A stretch of DNA of 64,000 nucleotides from Gammaproteobacteria bacterium (GCA_016182845.1 JACPFT010000008.1:62001-126000); one strand, 5' to 3'. Counted from the stretch's first letter, positions 7,314 to 16,728 are shown. The notes: a model not told the origin generated them from the letters alone. Numbers and translations are program-made.

Positions 7314-8942
7314 TCAGTCGCGGGACAGATACCAGGCGCCGACAAGCGGCAGGGCCAGGAGTCCGGCCCAGAGCATGGGCAGGGCGCCGCTGCCGGCGGC
7401 AAGCGCCAGGCCCAGGGCGCTGAGCAGGACGCCGCCCTGCCACTGGCGCTGGCGGCGCCGGCCGTCCTGGCGCTGCTCGGCCAGCTGGCGGTCCAGTTTT
7501 TCCTGGCCGGCGCGCAGGCCCTCGATCTCCTTGAGCCGGCCATAGACCAGATCCGGCAGCTCCGGCAGTTTCTCGGCCCAGAACGGCGCGGCCTGGCGGA
7601 TGCGCTTCCACACGCCGCGCGGACCGACGCGCTGATGCATCCAGTCCTTGAGGAAGGGCCGGGCCGTGGCCCAGAGATCCAGTTCGGGATAGAGCTGGCG
7701 GCCCAGGCCCTCCACATAGAGCAGGGTCTTCTGCAGGAGCACGAGCTGGGGCTGGACCTCCATCTCGAAGCGCCGCGCCGTGGCGAACAGGCGGATGAGG
7801 AACTGGGCGAAGGAGATCTGGGCCAGGGGCTTGCCGAAGATCGGTTCACAGACCGTGCGGATCGCCGCCTCGAAGTCCTCGACCCGGGTGCCGGCCGGAA
7901 CCCAGCCGGACTGCACGTGCAACTCGGCGACGCGCCGGTAGTCGCGCTCGAAGAAGGCCAGGAAATTCTCGGCGAGGTAGCGCTGATCGGCCGTGCTCAG
8001 GGAGCCGACGATGCCGCAGTCCAGGCCGATGTAGGTGGGATTCTTCGGGTCCGTGGCATCGACGAAGATGTTCCCGGGATGCATGTCGGCATGGAAGAAG
8101 CTGTCGCGGAACACCTGGGTGAAGAATATCTCCACGCCCCGCTCGGCCAGTTTCTTCAGGTCGACGCCGGCGGCGTTCAGGGCGGCGATGTCGTCCACGG
8201 GGATGCCCGCGACGCGCTCCATGACCATGACCTGCTCGTCGCAGAAGTCCCAATGCACCTCCGGCACATAGAGGATGCCGCCTTCGAACAGCCGGCGCAT
8301 GGTGGCGGCATTGGCCGCCTCGCGCATCAGGTCCAGCTCGTCGTGGATGGTCTTGTCGTAATCGGCCACCAGCTCCCGGGGCTTGAGGCGCTTACCGTCC
8401 GGCAGGAAACGCTCGGCCCATTCGGCGAGCACGGCCAGGAGCTCCATGTCGCGGACGATCCGGGCGGCGATGCCCGGACGCAGGACCTTGACTACGACCT
8501 CCCGGCCGTCGGGCAGGACGGCGGCATGCACCTGGGCCACCGAAGCCGAGGCTAGGGGCTGGGCGTCGAAATGCTTGAACAGCTCGGCGATGGGCTTGCC
8601 CAGGCGGGCCTCCACCAGGGCGAGGGCTTCCTCGCCCGGGAAGGGCTTGACCTGGTCCTGGAGCAGGGCCAGCTCGGCGGCCAGATCGGCGGGCAAGAGG
8701 TCCCGGCGCGTCGAGAGCATCTGGCCGAATTTGACGAACACCGGCCCCAGCTCCTGCAGGGCATGGCGCAGACGTTGGCCGCGCGACAGCTCGGGAAAGC
8801 GGTTGCGCCGCCCCGGCAGGGCCAGGCGCGCCAGCTTCAGGCGCGGGCTCAGCGCCGTGCCGTCCAGGAGCTCGTCCAGGCCGTGATCGAGCAGGGTGGC
8901 GAGGATGCGCCGGGCGTGCAGCAGGGAGCGGATGGAGCGCAT
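7314..8942 (-). CDS. ubiB: UbiB, atypical kinase/ATPase of ubiquinone biosynthesis
   Basis: 542 residues, the usual UbiB length. It carries the family-specific KxGQ motif ([11 protein letters not shown]71-Q74), an alanine-rich nucleotide-binding loop ([11 protein letters not shown]), the catalytic segment [14 protein letters not shown] and the metal-binding LDCGIVG. The C-terminus has two hydrophobic stretches ([16 protein letters not shown] and [17 protein letters not shown]) that anchor it in the membrane. UbiB acts as an ATPase helping the Ubi complex handle its lipid intermediates. MRSIRSLL at 8942 is preferred over a TTG at 8960. It belongs with ubiE and ubiJ just upstream, although two small genes intervene. 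Confidence 0.95.
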   Translation of the reverse strand: MRSIRSLLHARRILATLLDHGLDELLDGTALSPRLKLARLALPGRRNRFPELSRGQRLRHALQELGPVFVKFGQMLSTRRDLLPADLAAELALLQDQVKPFPGEEALALVEARLGKPIAELFKHFDAQPLASASVAQVHAAVLPDGREVVVKVLRPGIAARIVRDMELLAVLAEWAERFLPDGKRLKPRELVADYDKTIHDELDLMREAANAATMRRLFEGGILYVPEVHWDFCDEQVMVMERVAGIPVDDIAALNAAGVDLKKLAERGVEIFFTQVFRDSFFHADMHPGNIFVDATDPKNPTYIGLDCGIVGSLSTADQRYLAENFLAFFERDYRRVAELHVQSGWVPAGTRVEDFEAAIRTVCEPIFGKPLAQISFAQFLIRLFATARRFEMEVQPQLVLLQKTLLYVEGLGRQLYPELDLWATARPFLKDWMHQRVGPRGVWKRIRQAAPFWAEKLPELPDLVYGRLKEIEGLRAGQEKLDRQLAEQRQDGRRRQRQWQGGVLLSALGLALAAGSGALPMLWAGLLALPLVGAWYLSRD

Positions 8943-9070
8943 GGGGAGTGTTCTTGGCAAGCTGGCCGGTATTGTGCCCGGGTGGGGCGAGATCGGGCAA
9001 GCCGCGGCAAGGGATGAAAAAAAGCCAACCCCGGCGGGATTGGCTGAATCGACGGTACTGAAGCCTAGGG

Positions 9071-9469
9071 TCAGTCGAGCAGGCGCCCGCCCACCAGGAT
9101 CACGGGCTCGGCGGAATCGGCGACGGCCGGCGGACTTGCCTCGGTCGAGGACTGGACATCGCGGATCTCCACCTGGCCCCGGACCTTGTAGAAGCGCTGC
9201 AGCAGGCCGGCATTCCGATCGTTACCCGCATTCTTGGCGAATTCGCCGATGGGCGCGCCATTGCAGGTCACCAGATTGGGCAGCGAGCGCAGATTGTAGC
9301 TTGTGCCCGCCAGGTTCATGCGGAAGCGCATGTGCTTGTCGGCGGCGGCGCTGACGCAGAGCATGGATTCCGTGCTGTCGTCGGCGGCCTTGTAGCGGGG
9401 TGATGCCAGAACGGGCATCGCGACGAGCGCGACGCCGGCGAGCGCACACAGAGAGATGATTGGGCGCAT
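9071..9469 (-). CDS. Small secreted protein, DUF3718-like
   Basis: 132 residues with a signal peptide ([22 protein letters not shown]). The mature part carries two cysteines in the setting [11 protein letters not shown] and [13 protein letters not shown], which resembles the DUF3718 family of small periplasmic proteins. The start is well fixed by a strong Shine-Dalgarno GAGGAGGT seven bases upstream. It interrupts the ubi gene run and has its own promoter-like sequence upstream. Function is unknown. Confidence 0.72.
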   Translation of the reverse strand: MRPIISLCALAGVALVAMPVLASPRYKAADDSTESMLCVSAAADKHMRFRMNLAGTSYNLRSLPNLVTCNGAPIGEFAKNAGNDRNAGLLQRFYKVRGQVEIRDVQSSTEASPPAVADSAEPVILVGGRLLD

Positions 9470-9503
9470 ATAACCTCCTCCATCGCTGGGCTGTGCATTG
9501 AAA

Positions 9504-9532
9504 ACTATAGCAAGCGAGGTGAAGAAACTGCG
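9504..9532 (-). promoter_or_regulatory. Probable promoter of the DUF3718-like gene
   Basis: On the minus strand the sequence TTGCTATAGT gives an extended -10 (TG-N-TATAGT) about 35 bases before the start codon at 9469. The -35 match is poor, as is often tolerated with an extended -10. The surrounding 186-base gap is notably AT-rich for this region. Confidence 0.45.
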
Positions 9533-9617
9533 TCTAAATGTAAGCGGAAATGTGCGCCGAGGCCGAGTTATTAACCCAGCAAATAAATAAGGGTTTTCAT
9601 AGAAATTATCGATAAAT

Positions 9618-9642
9618 TTCCGGGCTGAAAAAGGGCCCGGAA
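9618..9642 (-). terminator. Terminator after the DUF423 gene
   Basis: A perfect 8-bp inverted repeat, TTCCGGGC...GCCCGGAA, lies 14 bases past the minus-strand stop at 9656. An AT-rich tract follows on that strand. It probably ends the ubiE-ubiJ-DUF423 transcript. Confidence 0.6.
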
Positions 9643-9655
9643 AACAGCTGGATCA

Positions 9656-10036
9656 TCAGGCGCGTAACAGCTGCCAGGCCAGAACCGCCCAGGCGGCGAT
9701 GAAGCACAGGCCGCCCAGCGGCGTGAGCATGCCCAGGGGTCGCAGGCCGGTCAGGGCCAGGGCGTAGAGGGAGCCGGAGAAGAGCCCGATGCCGGCCAGC
9801 ATCAGCAGGGCGGCGAGCCTAAGCCCCGGCAGGCCGGGCAGAACCTGGGCGACGAGGCCCAGGAGCAGCAGACCCAGGGCGTGGTAGACCTGGTAATCGA
9901 CGCCGGTCTTCCATACCGCCAGCAACTCGGGGCTCAGGCGGGCCTTGAGGCCATGGGCCCCGAAGGCGCCCAGGGCGACGGCCAAGGCCATGGCCAGACT
10001 GCCGGCCGCCAGGGCGAGGCGGGCCAGCTCGTTCAT
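9656..10036 (-). CDS. DUF423 small integral membrane protein
   Basis: 126 residues with four predicted membrane helices. The N-terminal signature ALGAFGAHGLK followed by WKTGVDYQVYHALGLLLLG is diagnostic of DUF423 (YgdD-like). The function of the family is unknown. Its start overlaps the ubiJ stop codon by four bases (ATGA), so it is translated from the ubi message. Confidence 0.9.
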   Translation of the reverse strand: MNELARLALAAGSLAMALAVALGAFGAHGLKARLSPELLAVWKTGVDYQVYHALGLLLLGLVAQVLPGLPGLRLAALLMLAGIGLFSGSLYALALTGLRPLGMLTPLGGLCFIAAWAVLAWQLLRA

Positions 10037-10641
10037 GCCCGGTCCTGGAGCCGGCGCAGCCTGGCTTCCAGGCGCGCCAGGTCCGATTGCAGCTCGTCCA
10101 CGGCGTCGGCGTAGGCCTCGATCTCGTCGCGCACTGGCAAGAGCCGCGCCTCTTCCTGGAGATATTCCTTGAGGTTCAGGCGCGCCGCCTCAGCACTGCT
10201 CTTCGCGAAGCCGATCAGGGCACGGGCGCCGCGCGCCAGCTGATGCCCCAGGACATCGCCGGTGCGTAGGGCTACTTGCTCCTCCCAGTCGATGTCCAGG
10301 GACTGGAAGAACTGCTGGAAGGCCTGGGCGACGCCGATGTCGCCGGCGAACTGCACGCCGCTGCCCAGTGCCCCGCCCGGCTTCTGAGCCTGGGCGCCAA
10401 GCTTGGCGAGGGCGGCGAGCGTGCCCGAGATGCGCGCGTCCGCCTGACCCTCGAACTGGCCGAGCACGTCGATGCCAGCCTCGTGGAACAGGAAGAAGAC
10501 CTCCTGGCGCCAGTCGCTGATTTCCAGGGCGCAGACCTTGCCGGCCAGGGGTTTCAGGCGCGCCGGCGTCGCCGGATCCAGGGCGATCAGGCGGTTGATG
10601 GCGCCTTCCAGGACGCCGTGCAGCAGCGGCGCCATCGGCAT
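10033..10641 (-). CDS. ubiJ: UbiJ, SCP2-domain lipid-binding factor of ubiquinone synthesis
   Basis: 202 residues. The first 110 or so form an SCP2-like lipid-binding domain (for example EISDWRQEVFFLFHEAGIDV and ADARISGTLAALAKLG). A helical C-terminal part follows, ending in a coiled coil (VDELQSDLARLEARLRRLQDRA). UbiJ binds ubiquinone precursors and organises the soluble Ubi complex. The start at 10641 shares a base with the ubiE stop (TGATG), the standard coupled arrangement. The position between ubiE and ubiB fixes the identity. Confidence 0.9.
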   Translation of the reverse strand: MPMAPLLHGVLEGAINRLIALDPATPARLKPLAGKVCALEISDWRQEVFFLFHEAGIDVLGQFEGQADARISGTLAALAKLGAQAQKPGGALGSGVQFAGDIGVAQAFQQFFQSLDIDWEEQVALRTGDVLGHQLARGARALIGFAKSSAEAARLNLKEYLQEEARLLPVRDEIEAYADAVDELQSDLARLEARLRRLQDRA

Positions 10642-11390
10642 CAGAGCTTGAACCCGCGGTGCAGGGCGACGATGCCGCCGGTCAGGTTGTGATAGTCGCA
10701 TTTCTCGAAGCCGACCGCTTCCATCATGCCCTTGAGGGTCTCTTGATCCGGGTGCATGCGGATGGATTCGGCCAGGTATTTGTAGCTCTCGCTGTCGCCG
10801 GCGACGAGCTGGCCCATGATCGGCAGGGCCGCGAAGGAATAGGCGTCGTAGGCCTTGGACAGGAGCGGCAGCACCGGCTTGGAGAATTCCAGGACCAGGA
10901 GCCGTCCGCCCGGCTTGAGCACGCGGAACATGGAACCCAGGGCCTTGTCCTTGTCGGTGACATTGCGCAGGCCGAAGGCGATGGTGATGGCGTCGAAGTA
11001 GTTGTCCGGGAAGGGCAAGGCCTCGGCATTGGCCTGGACATAGGCGATATTGCCGGCGATGCCCCGGTCGGTGAGCTTGTCGCGGCCGACTTTCAGCATG
11101 GAGTCGTTGATGTCGGCCAGCACGACCTGGCCGGTCGCGCCGACCCGGTGGGCGAACTTATAGGCCAGATCGCCGGTGCCCCCGGCCAGATCCAGGACGC
11201 GCATGCCGCCGCGCACGCCGGAGAGATCCAGGGTGTAGCGCTTCCACAAGCGGTGCACGCCGAAGGACATCAGGTCGTTCATGATGTCGTACTTGGCGGC
11301 CACGGAATGGAAGACATGGGCGACCAGACCGGCCTTCTCGCCGGCGGCCACGGTCTTGTAACCGAAATGCGTCTGTTCGTGCTTGTCCAT
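10641..11390 (-). CDS. ubiE: UbiE, demethylmenaquinone/2-methoxy-benzoquinol C-methyltransferase
   Basis: 249 residues of the UbiE/COQ5 family. The N-terminus holds [20 protein letters not shown] and the conserved [18 protein letters not shown]. The SAM-binding glycine loop is [16 protein letters not shown], with the adenosine-binding acidic segment [10 protein letters not shown]. The conserved [12 protein letters not shown] and LVLEFSKP follow. It methylates carbon in ubiquinone (and menaquinone) head groups using SAM. The ATG at 11390 was chosen because upstream sequence is repeat DNA, not coding. It leads the ubiE-ubiJ-DUF423 run. Confidence 0.96.
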   Translation of the reverse strand: MDKHEQTHFGYKTVAAGEKAGLVAHVFHSVAAKYDIMNDLMSFGVHRLWKRYTLDLSGVRGGMRVLDLAGGTGDLAYKFAHRVGATGQVVLADINDSMLKVGRDKLTDRGIAGNIAYVQANAEALPFPDNYFDAITIAFGLRNVTDKDKALGSMFRVLKPGGRLLVLEFSKPVLPLLSKAYDAYSFAALPIMGQLVAGDSESYKYLAESIRMHPDQETLKGMMEAVGFEKCDYHNLTGGIVALHRGFKL

Positions 11391-11406
11391 GGTGTTCCTT
11401 AATTTC

Positions 11407-11595
11407 CCCTCTCCCTTTACGGGAGAGGGTGGTTTCGCCGCAGGCGGAACCGGGAGGATCTTTTCCCTCTCCCATTTCGGGAGAGGGTGGCCCCGCCGCA
11501 GGCGGGGTCGGGAGAGGGTGTGGACGATGCCAGAACCGCTCTCGAAGCCTATGCCCCCTCTCCCCAACCCTCTCCCGCGAGGGGAGAGGGAGCAA
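11407..11595. repeat. Three CCCTCTCCC/GGGAGAGGG palindromes in a row
   Basis: Three imperfect copies of an element with arms CCCTCTCCC and GGGAGAGGG start at 11407, 11465 and about 11553. The first two are followed by a second hairpin (CGCCGCAGGCG and CCCCGCCGCAGGCGGGG). They fill the 234-base gap between ubiE and the DUF971 gene. The same family occurs at 14221-14260 and 56148-56187. Confidence 0.8.
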
Positions 11596-11624
11596 GAGCG
11601 TGATCCGCTTCCGCTCAGCGAAGC

Positions 11625-12002
11625 TCAAACCGGCCGGTAGCTCACCGGCTCCCGGCTGGCGCCGGCGGCTTCCAGGCGCTGCAAATATGCCTGCCAGTGG
11701 CTGGCCTGGTTTTGGCCCAGATCATACAGGGTTTCGAAGCTGTAGATGCCGCTGTCATGGCCGTCGTCGAAGACCAGCTTCACGGCGTAGTGGCCGACCG
11801 GGAGGATGCGCAGGATGGCGACCTGCTTCTTGCCGGTCTGCAGGACCTCCTGGCCCTTGCCGTGGCCGCGCACCTCCGCCGAGGGGCTGTGGACCCGCAG
11901 GTATTCGGCGCTCAGGGAGAAACGCTGGCCGTCGTCGTAGCGCAGTTCCAAGAGCTTGGAGACGGCGTGGTACTCGATGGCGGTAAGGGAGGGGACGGGC
12001 AT
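11625..12002 (-). CDS. DUF971 domain protein
   Basis: 125 residues, a stand-alone DUF971 domain (the fold also found at the N-terminus of gamma-butyrobetaine hydroxylases). Typical features are LELRYDDGQRFSLSAEYLRV near the N-terminus and GHYAVKLVFDDGHDSGIYSF toward the end. The family often sits next to ubiE in beta- and gammaproteobacteria, as it does here, and has been linked to iron-sulfur or quinone biology only by context. No signal peptide is present. Confidence 0.88.
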   Translation of the reverse strand: MPVPSLTAIEYHAVSKLLELRYDDGQRFSLSAEYLRVHSPSAEVRGHGKGQEVLQTGKKQVAILRILPVGHYAVKLVFDDGHDSGIYSFETLYDLGQNQASHWQAYLQRLEAAGASREPVSYRPV

Positions 12003-12040
12003 GACGGCTCCGGGGCGAGAATCCGGACATTATACCGGCT

Positions 12041-12619
12041 TTAGAAACCCGCACCCGGCTGCGCCAGATAGTCCTGTTCCTCCGGGGTGTTCTCCCGCCC
12101 CAGGGCGGCGTTGCGGTGGGGGAAGCGGCCGAAGCGGCTTATGACGGCGGCATGCTCCTCGGCCCAGCGCAGGAAGCCGCGTGTCTCCGGGTAGCTTTCC
12201 AGTTGGCGAAACAGGCGCAGGGACTGGTCCTGGTCGGCGGCGGCCTCGCCGTGCTCGAAGGGCAGGTAGAGAAAGACCCGCCGCAGGGGCGCGAGCTCGG
12301 CGTCCCAGCCGGCCGCCACGGCGCGGCTCGCCAGGGCGCGTGCCGCCGCGTCGCCGGCGAAGGCGCGGGCCTGGCCCCGGAACAGGTTGCGAGGGAATTG
12401 ATCGAGCAGGATCGCCAGGGCCAGCAAGCCCTCAGGCTCCGCCGCCCACCCATCCAGCTCGCCGGCCAGGGCCGCCTCGACACTGGCGCCGAAGCGGAGT
12501 GCGATTTCGGCGTCGGTGGCCTGGGACTTGGCGAACCAGATCCGGCGCGGCTGGCCCCACTCCGGTTCGCCCGGCGCGCCGAACCAGTAGCGGAGAATCT
12601 CGTCGATGGAGGCATTCAT
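12041..12619 (-). CDS. DUF924 family protein
   Basis: 192 residues matching the DUF924 family. The N-terminus has ILRYWFG and RRIWFAKS, the core has the highly conserved LALAILLDQFPRNLFRG, and the end has FLYLPFEHGEAAADQDQS and FGRFPHRNAALGRENTPEE. The fold is all-helical (TPR-like) and cytosolic; the function is unknown. It stands 76 bases from the terC stop, with terC's terminator between them, so it is likely a separate transcript. Confidence 0.9.
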   Translation of the reverse strand: MNASIDEILRYWFGAPGEPEWGQPRRIWFAKSQATDAEIALRFGASVEAALAGELDGWAAEPEGLLALAILLDQFPRNLFRGQARAFAGDAAARALASRAVAAGWDAELAPLRRVFLYLPFEHGEAAADQDQSLRLFRQLESYPETRGFLRWAEEHAAVISRFGRFPHRNAALGRENTPEEQDYLAQPGAGF

Positions 12620-12650
12620 GGCAAACTCCCGGGCGCAGTGGAGGCGGAAG

Positions 12651-12676
12651 AAAAAACGGGGCCGCCAGGGCCCCGT
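12651..12676 (-). terminator. Rho-independent terminator of terC
   Basis: On the minus strand an 8-bp stem (ACGGGGCC/GGCCCCGT on the plus strand) with a 5-base loop is followed directly by a run of T residues (plus-strand AAAAAA at 12651-12656). It lies 19 bases past the terC stop and fits the classic terminator form. Confidence 0.85.
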
Positions 12677-12694
12677 CTCGCGTTGAGCGCGTGT

Positions 12695-13459
12695 TCAGTA
12701 CTTGTTCTCCGGGTCTTCCAATTCCTTGCGCAGCTGGATTGGCTGTTGGTCCAGCTTCTTGCGCAGGCGGATATTGAGCATCTCCACGACCACGGAGAAA
12801 GCCATGGCGAAGTAGATATAGGCCTTGGGGATGTGCATCTCGAAGCCTTCGCCGATCAGGGCCATGCCCACCATGATCAGGAAGGACAGGGCCAGCATCT
12901 TGATGGTGGGATGGGTGTCGACGAAGTCGCCGATGGGTTTGGCGGCGAACATCATGATGAAGACGGCGATGACGATGGCCAGGACCATGACCGGGATGTA
13001 GCTGGCCATGCCCACGGCGGTGATCACCGAGTCCAGGGAGAAGACGATGTCGATGACCGCGATCTGGATCAGGGTGGAGATGAAGCCGGCGTGCTTCGTT
13101 TCCTTCTGCTCGTACTCGCCGCCGCCTTCCAGGGAGTCGTGGATCTCCATGACCGCCTTGACCAGGAGGAAGAGGCCGCCACCCACCAGGATCAGATCGC
13201 GGCCGGAGATCTCGTGGCCCAGGGCCGTGAACAGCGGGCCGGTGAGGCGCATCATCCAGGCCAGGGACAGGAGCAGGGCGATGCGCGTGAACATGGCGAG
13301 GCCAAGGCCCAGGATGCGGGCGCGCTGGCGCTGGTGCTCCGGCAAACGGCCCACCAGGATGGCAATGAAGATGATGTTGTCGACGCCGAGGACGATTTCC
13401 AGGGCGGTCAGGGTCGCCAGGGAAATCCAGGCCTCCGGCGAGGCAAGCCATTCCATCAT
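12695..13459 (-). CDS. TerC family integral membrane protein
   Basis: 254 residues with about seven membrane helices. It shows the TerC signatures EIVLGVDNIIFIAILVGRLP and DIVFSLDSVITAVGMA, two related halves whose in-membrane aspartates are thought to bind metal. Conserved GGGLFLLVKAVMEIHDSLEG lies between them. TerC-type proteins include manganese exporters that help metallate secreted proteins and tellurite-resistance-linked proteins; which applies here cannot be told. No other ter genes are present. Confidence 0.92.
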   Translation of the reverse strand: MMEWLASPEAWISLATLTALEIVLGVDNIIFIAILVGRLPEHQRQRARILGLGLAMFTRIALLLSLAWMMRLTGPLFTALGHEISGRDLILVGGGLFLLVKAVMEIHDSLEGGGEYEQKETKHAGFISTLIQIAVIDIVFSLDSVITAVGMASYIPVMVLAIVIAVFIMMFAAKPIGDFVDTHPTIKMLALSFLIMVGMALIGEGFEMHIPKAYIYFAMAFSVVVEMLNIRLRKKLDQQPIQLRKELEDPENKY

Positions 13460-13515
13460 GTACTCCTTAAACGCTAATCGCTAAAACCGGCCATTCTAGC
13501 CCGTTTTGCTCGGCA

Positions 13516-14214
13516 TCAGGGCAGTTCCAGGAGCTCATCGAGCCGGGAGAGCTCCAGCTGCGCGCCCAGCCCGGTGGGCGCGGGCAGCCCTCGGGGATTG
13601 AACCAGGCTGCCTGCAGGCCGGCATCGAGGGCGCCGGCCACGTCGTAGCGCAGGTCGTCGCCGACGTGCAGTACCCGTGCGGGTTCCAGGCCAAGCCGTT
13701 GACAGGCCAGGAGAAAGGGCGCGGCATCGGGCTTGGCGGCGCCGGCATCGGCGGGGGCGATCTGGGCGGTGAAATAGGATTCCAGGCCCAGGCGCACCAG
13801 CTCCACATTGCCATTGGTCACCGCCACCAGGGGCCAGCGGGCGGCCAGGCGCTTCAGCAGGGCCGGCAGTTCCGGGTCCAGGGAGATGCGGTGGCGTTCG
13901 GCGTGGAAATGGGCGAAGGCCGGCTGGGCCAGGGCCGGATCGGCGCCCAGACGGCGCAGTGCCGCATTCAGGCACCAGAGCCGCAGGGCGGTCATGTCGT
14001 AGGCACAGCGCGGATCGGCGGCGGCGGCCTCGGGGTAGAGGCCGCGCAGGGCCGCCGGAGGGTAATGCGCCGCCCAGCCGGGCACGCGCGCCGCCAGCCA
14101 GGCGCAGAGCGCGTCCTCGGCGGCCGGCACCACGCCGCTGTTGTCCCAGAGCGTGTCGTCCAGATCCAGGGACAGGGCATGGACGGGGGCGAGGGGGCGG
14201 TGGTGGATCAGCAT
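13516..14214 (-). CDS. HAD-superfamily phosphatase (YigB-like)
   Basis: 232 residues with the four HAD motifs: nucleophile LDLDDTLWD near residue 17, VAVTNGN, the conserved lysine in GAAKPDAAPF, and HVGDDLRYDVAGAL. The C1-type cap sits after motif I. It is the last gene of the dapF-DUF484-xerC-HAD operon, the same position as E. coli yigB, a phosphatase of the flavin precursor 5-amino-6-(5-phosphoribitylamino)uracil. The start overlaps the xerC 3' end by seven bases, so translation is coupled. Substrate assignment is by position only. Confidence 0.88.
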   Translation of the reverse strand: MLIHHRPLAPVHALSLDLDDTLWDNSGVVPAAEDALCAWLAARVPGWAAHYPPAALRGLYPEAAAADPRCAYDMTALRLWCLNAALRRLGADPALAQPAFAHFHAERHRISLDPELPALLKRLAARWPLVAVTNGNVELVRLGLESYFTAQIAPADAGAAKPDAAPFLLACQRLGLEPARVLHVGDDLRYDVAGALDAGLQAAWFNPRGLPAPTGLGAQLELSRLDELLELP

Positions 14215-15176
14215 GCCTCCTCCCCCTCTCCCCGGCCCTCTCCCGCCAGGGGAGAGGGGGATGAACCCCGCCGCCTGGCTCGCGGATGGGCTTGATCGTA
14301 GACCTGGGCCAGGTGCTGGAAATCCAGATGGGTATAGACCTGGGTCGTGCTCAGATCGGCATGGCCCAGCAGTTCCTGCACGGCGCGCAGCTCACCCGAG
14401 GATTCCAGGAGGTGGCTGGCGAAGGAATGGCGCAGCTTGTGGGGATGCAGGCGCTCCGCCAGGCCCAAGCGCTTTTGCCAGTGCACGAGCCGGGCCTGGA
14501 CTTCCCGCTGGGACAGGCGGCTACCCCGGCGCGACAGGAACAGGGCCGGGCCATCATGGCCGGGCAGTTCGCCGCGCCTGGCCAGCCAGGCGCTCAGGGC
14601 GGCGGCGGCCATGCGCCCCACCGGCACTTCCCGGGTCTTGTTGCCCTTGCCGGTGACCCGCACCAGACCCTCGGCCAGGCGCAGGTCGGGCAGATCCAGG
14701 CCGGTCAGCTCGGACAGGCGCAGGCCGGCGCCGTAGAGCAGCTCCAGGATGGCCTTGTCGCGGCAGGACAGGAGGGCGTCGGCGGGCATGGCGTCCAGGA
14801 GGCTGCTGGCGCCGTCCACGTCCAGGACCTCGGGCAGCTTGCGCGGTGACTTGGGGGCGCGTAGGCCCTGTGCGGGGTTGTCCTCGGCGAGCCCCGATTT
14901 AAGCAGGAAGCGGTAGAAGCCGCGCAGGACCGAGAGGCGCAGGGCCAGGGAGCGCCCGGACAGGCCGGTGCGGTGGCCGGCGGCGATGAACTGGCGCAGC
15001 TGGGCGCTGTTCAGGCCGCGCCATTCGATCAGACCCAGTTCCCGGGCATGGGCTTGCGCGGCCTCCAGCTGCCGGCGGTAATTGCTCAGGGTATGGGGGC
15101 TCAGGCGGCGTAGGCTGGCCAGCTCGGCCAGGTAGCGTTCGACCGGCTCGGCCAGGACCGGAAGGTCCATGCTCAT
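14208..15176 (-). CDS. xerC: Tyrosine recombinase XerC
   Basis: 322 residues. The N-terminal SAM-like DNA-binding domain spans residues 10-100. The catalytic domain carries R153 (GAGLRLSEL), K177 (GKGNK), H246 and R249 (HPHKLRH), H272 (GHADLS) and the nucleophile Y281 (TTQVYTHLD). XerC works with XerD at dif to resolve chromosome dimers. The start overlaps the DUF484 stop (ATGA). The last 20 or so residues ([19 protein letters not shown]) are unusual: they are encoded by a CCCTCTCCC-type intergenic repeat that has become coding, so XerC is longer than the usual roughly 300 residues. Confidence 0.94.
   Translation of the reverse strand: MSMDLPVLAEPVERYLAELASLRRLSPHTLSNYRRQLEAAQAHARELGLIEWRGLNSAQLRQFIAAGHRTGLSGRSLALRLSVLRGFYRFLLKSGLAEDNPAQGLRAPKSPRKLPEVLDVDGASSLLDAMPADALLSCRDKAILELLYGAGLRLSELTGLDLPDLRLAEGLVRVTGKGNKTREVPVGRMAAAALSAWLARRGELPGHDGPALFLSRRGSRLSQREVQARLVHWQKRLGLAERLHPHKLRHSFASHLLESSGELRAVQELLGHADLSTTQVYTHLDFQHLAQVYDQAHPRARRRGSSPSPLAGEGRGEGEEAC
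14221..14260. repeat. CCCTCTCCC-type repeat inside the xerC 3' end
   Basis: The sequence CCCCCTCTCCCCGGCCCTCTCCCGCCAGGGGAGAGGGGG (quoted here as a repeat family of short arms: CCCTCTCCC and GGGGAGAGG) lies within the final codons of xerC and just before the HAD gene start. It belongs to the same family as 11407-11595 and 56148-56187. Confidence 0.8.
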
Positions 15177-15853
15177 TCGGCCCGGCGCAAGACCGCCGAC
15201 AGGGCGGCGCCGATGAAGTCCAGGAAGAGCAGGCCCATGCCGGCGCGGAAGCGTTCCGGGTCGGCGCTGCCCAGGGCCAGCAGGCCCAGGCCCCCGTCCG
15301 TTCCCAGGGGCACGCTGCCGGCGGATTGCAGGCTCTCGCTGCCGGCGCCGAACAGGGCTTCCCTTTCCTTAGACGTGGGCGTGCCGCACCAGGGACCGCG
15401 CAGCAGTTCGGGGCCCAGGCAGGCGCTGAGCTCGGCCGGGGTCTTGCCCGGGCGGCCGGGCAGGCCCGGCTCCAGCAGCAGGATGGCAGCGGCCTCCAGG
15501 CCGAAGCCGCGCATCAGCTCGCCTTCCAGGCGTTCCAGTAAGGCGGGCAGCTCCGCAGCGGGGAAATGGGCGGCGTCCAGGAGGCAGAGCACCAGGTGGC
15601 GGCAATGCACGAACAGCTGTTCGTTGCCGGCGGCGGTCTGCAAGAGCTCGATGACCTGGCCCTGCAGATCCCGGTGGCGCTCGCGCTGCAGCGCGATCTG
15701 GCGTTCCAGCAGGGAGCTGGCGCCGGCCTGGACATGGGGCAGCTTGAGCTTGAGCAGGAGCTCGGGGCGCTGGGCGAAGAAATCCGGATGCTCGTCCAGA
15801 TAGGCCGCAATGGTCGATGCGTCCAGCGGGCTCGTGCTCGCATTCATGCTCAT
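15173..15853 (-). CDS. DUF484 protein (GAF-like)
   Basis: 226 residues of the DUF484 family. The N-terminus has the diagnostic [20 protein letters not shown] followed by a short coiled coil ([20 protein letters not shown]). A GAF-like domain ends in [26 protein letters not shown]. The function is unknown, but the gene is very often found between dapF and xerC, as here. ATGA overlaps join it to dapF upstream and to xerC downstream. The start at 15853 was chosen for the overlap with the dapF stop. Confidence 0.93.
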   Translation of the reverse strand: MSMNASTSPLDASTIAAYLDEHPDFFAQRPELLLKLKLPHVQAGASSLLERQIALQRERHRDLQGQVIELLQTAAGNEQLFVHCRHLVLCLLDAAHFPAAELPALLERLEGELMRGFGLEAAAILLLEPGLPGRPGKTPAELSACLGPELLRGPWCGTPTSKEREALFGAGSESLQSAGSVPLGTDGGLGLLALGSADPERFRAGMGLLFLDFIGAALSAVLRRAE

Positions 15854-16680
15854 AGTTCCCAATGCCCCTCGAAGACCATGACGGCGGGGCCGGTCATGTA
15901 CACCGGCTCGCCCGGGCCGGCCCAGCGTATGGCCAGCTCGCCGCCGGCCAGTTGCACGCGCACCGCTTCCTCCAAGAGGCCTTGGGTCCGCCCGGCCACC
16001 ACGGCGGCGCAGGCGCCGGTGCCGCAGGCCAGGGTCTCGCCCACGCCGCGCTCGAAGACGCGCAGGCGGATGGCTTCCGGCGATTCGATCTCCATGAAGC
16101 CGATATTGGCGCGATTGGGGAAGCGCGGATGGTTTTCCAAGAGCGGGCCCAGTTCGGCCACGGGTGCGGTTTCGACATTGTCCACGCGCAGAACGCCATG
16201 GGGATTGCCCATGGACAGGGCCGCCAGCTCGATGCGCCGATCGGGCAGATCCAGGCTGTAGAGCGGCGCGGCATAGGGCGTCTCGAAGGGCACGGCCGCC
16301 GGCTCCAGGCGCGGCACGCCCATGTTCACGGTGACCTGGCCGTCGTCTTCCAGGCGGAGCTCGATGGGGCCGCCGCGCGTGCCCACCAGCAGCCTGTCCT
16401 TCCAGGTCAGGCCCTTGGCGCGCACGAAGCGGGCGAAGCAACGGGCGCCATTGCCGCACTGCTCCACCTCGCCGCCGTCGGCGTTGTAGATCCGGTAGTA
16501 GAAATCGTGATCCGGCAGCATGGGCGGCTCGACCAGCAGGAGCTGATCGCAGCCTATGCCGTAATGGCGGTCGGCCAGGTGGCGGATCTGGTGTTCATTG
16601 AGCAGGACGTTCTGGGACACCGCGTCGATGACCACGAAGTCGTTCCCGAGGCCCTGCATTTTCGTGAAATTTATCAGCAT
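15850..16680 (-). CDS. dapF: Diaminopimelate epimerase
   Basis: 276 residues, the normal DapF size. The two catalytic cysteines are C75 in QCGNGARC and C219 in [10 protein letters not shown], each in one of the two pseudo-symmetric halves. [14 protein letters not shown] at the N-terminus and SMGNPHGV in the middle are also conserved. It converts LL- to meso-diaminopimelate for lysine and peptidoglycan synthesis in the cytosol. It leads the dapF-DUF484-xerC-HAD operon. The usual upstream partners lysA and lptM are not adjacent: lptM is 3.3 kb away and lysA is not in the window. Confidence 0.97.
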   Translation of the reverse strand: MLINFTKMQGLGNDFVVIDAVSQNVLLNEHQIRHLADRHYGIGCDQLLLVEPPMLPDHDFYYRIYNADGGEVEQCGNGARCFARFVRAKGLTWKDRLLVGTRGGPIELRLEDDGQVTVNMGVPRLEPAAVPFETPYAAPLYSLDLPDRRIELAALSMGNPHGVLRVDNVETAPVAELGPLLENHPRFPNRANIGFMEIESPEAIRLRVFERGVGETLACGTGACAAVVAGRTQGLLEEAVRVQLAGGELAIRWAGPGEPVYMTGPAVMVFEGHWEL

Positions 16681-16728
16681 CTTGCCAAGATACCCGAGGC
16701 GGCTCGGAAAACGAAGGGGTGAAGAGCA

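Noticed and set aside
11391-11567. N-terminal extension of UbiE by 59 codons
   Set aside because: The codons lie in the CCCTCTCCC repeat cluster and give low-complexity sequence; UbiE homology starts at MDKHEQTH.
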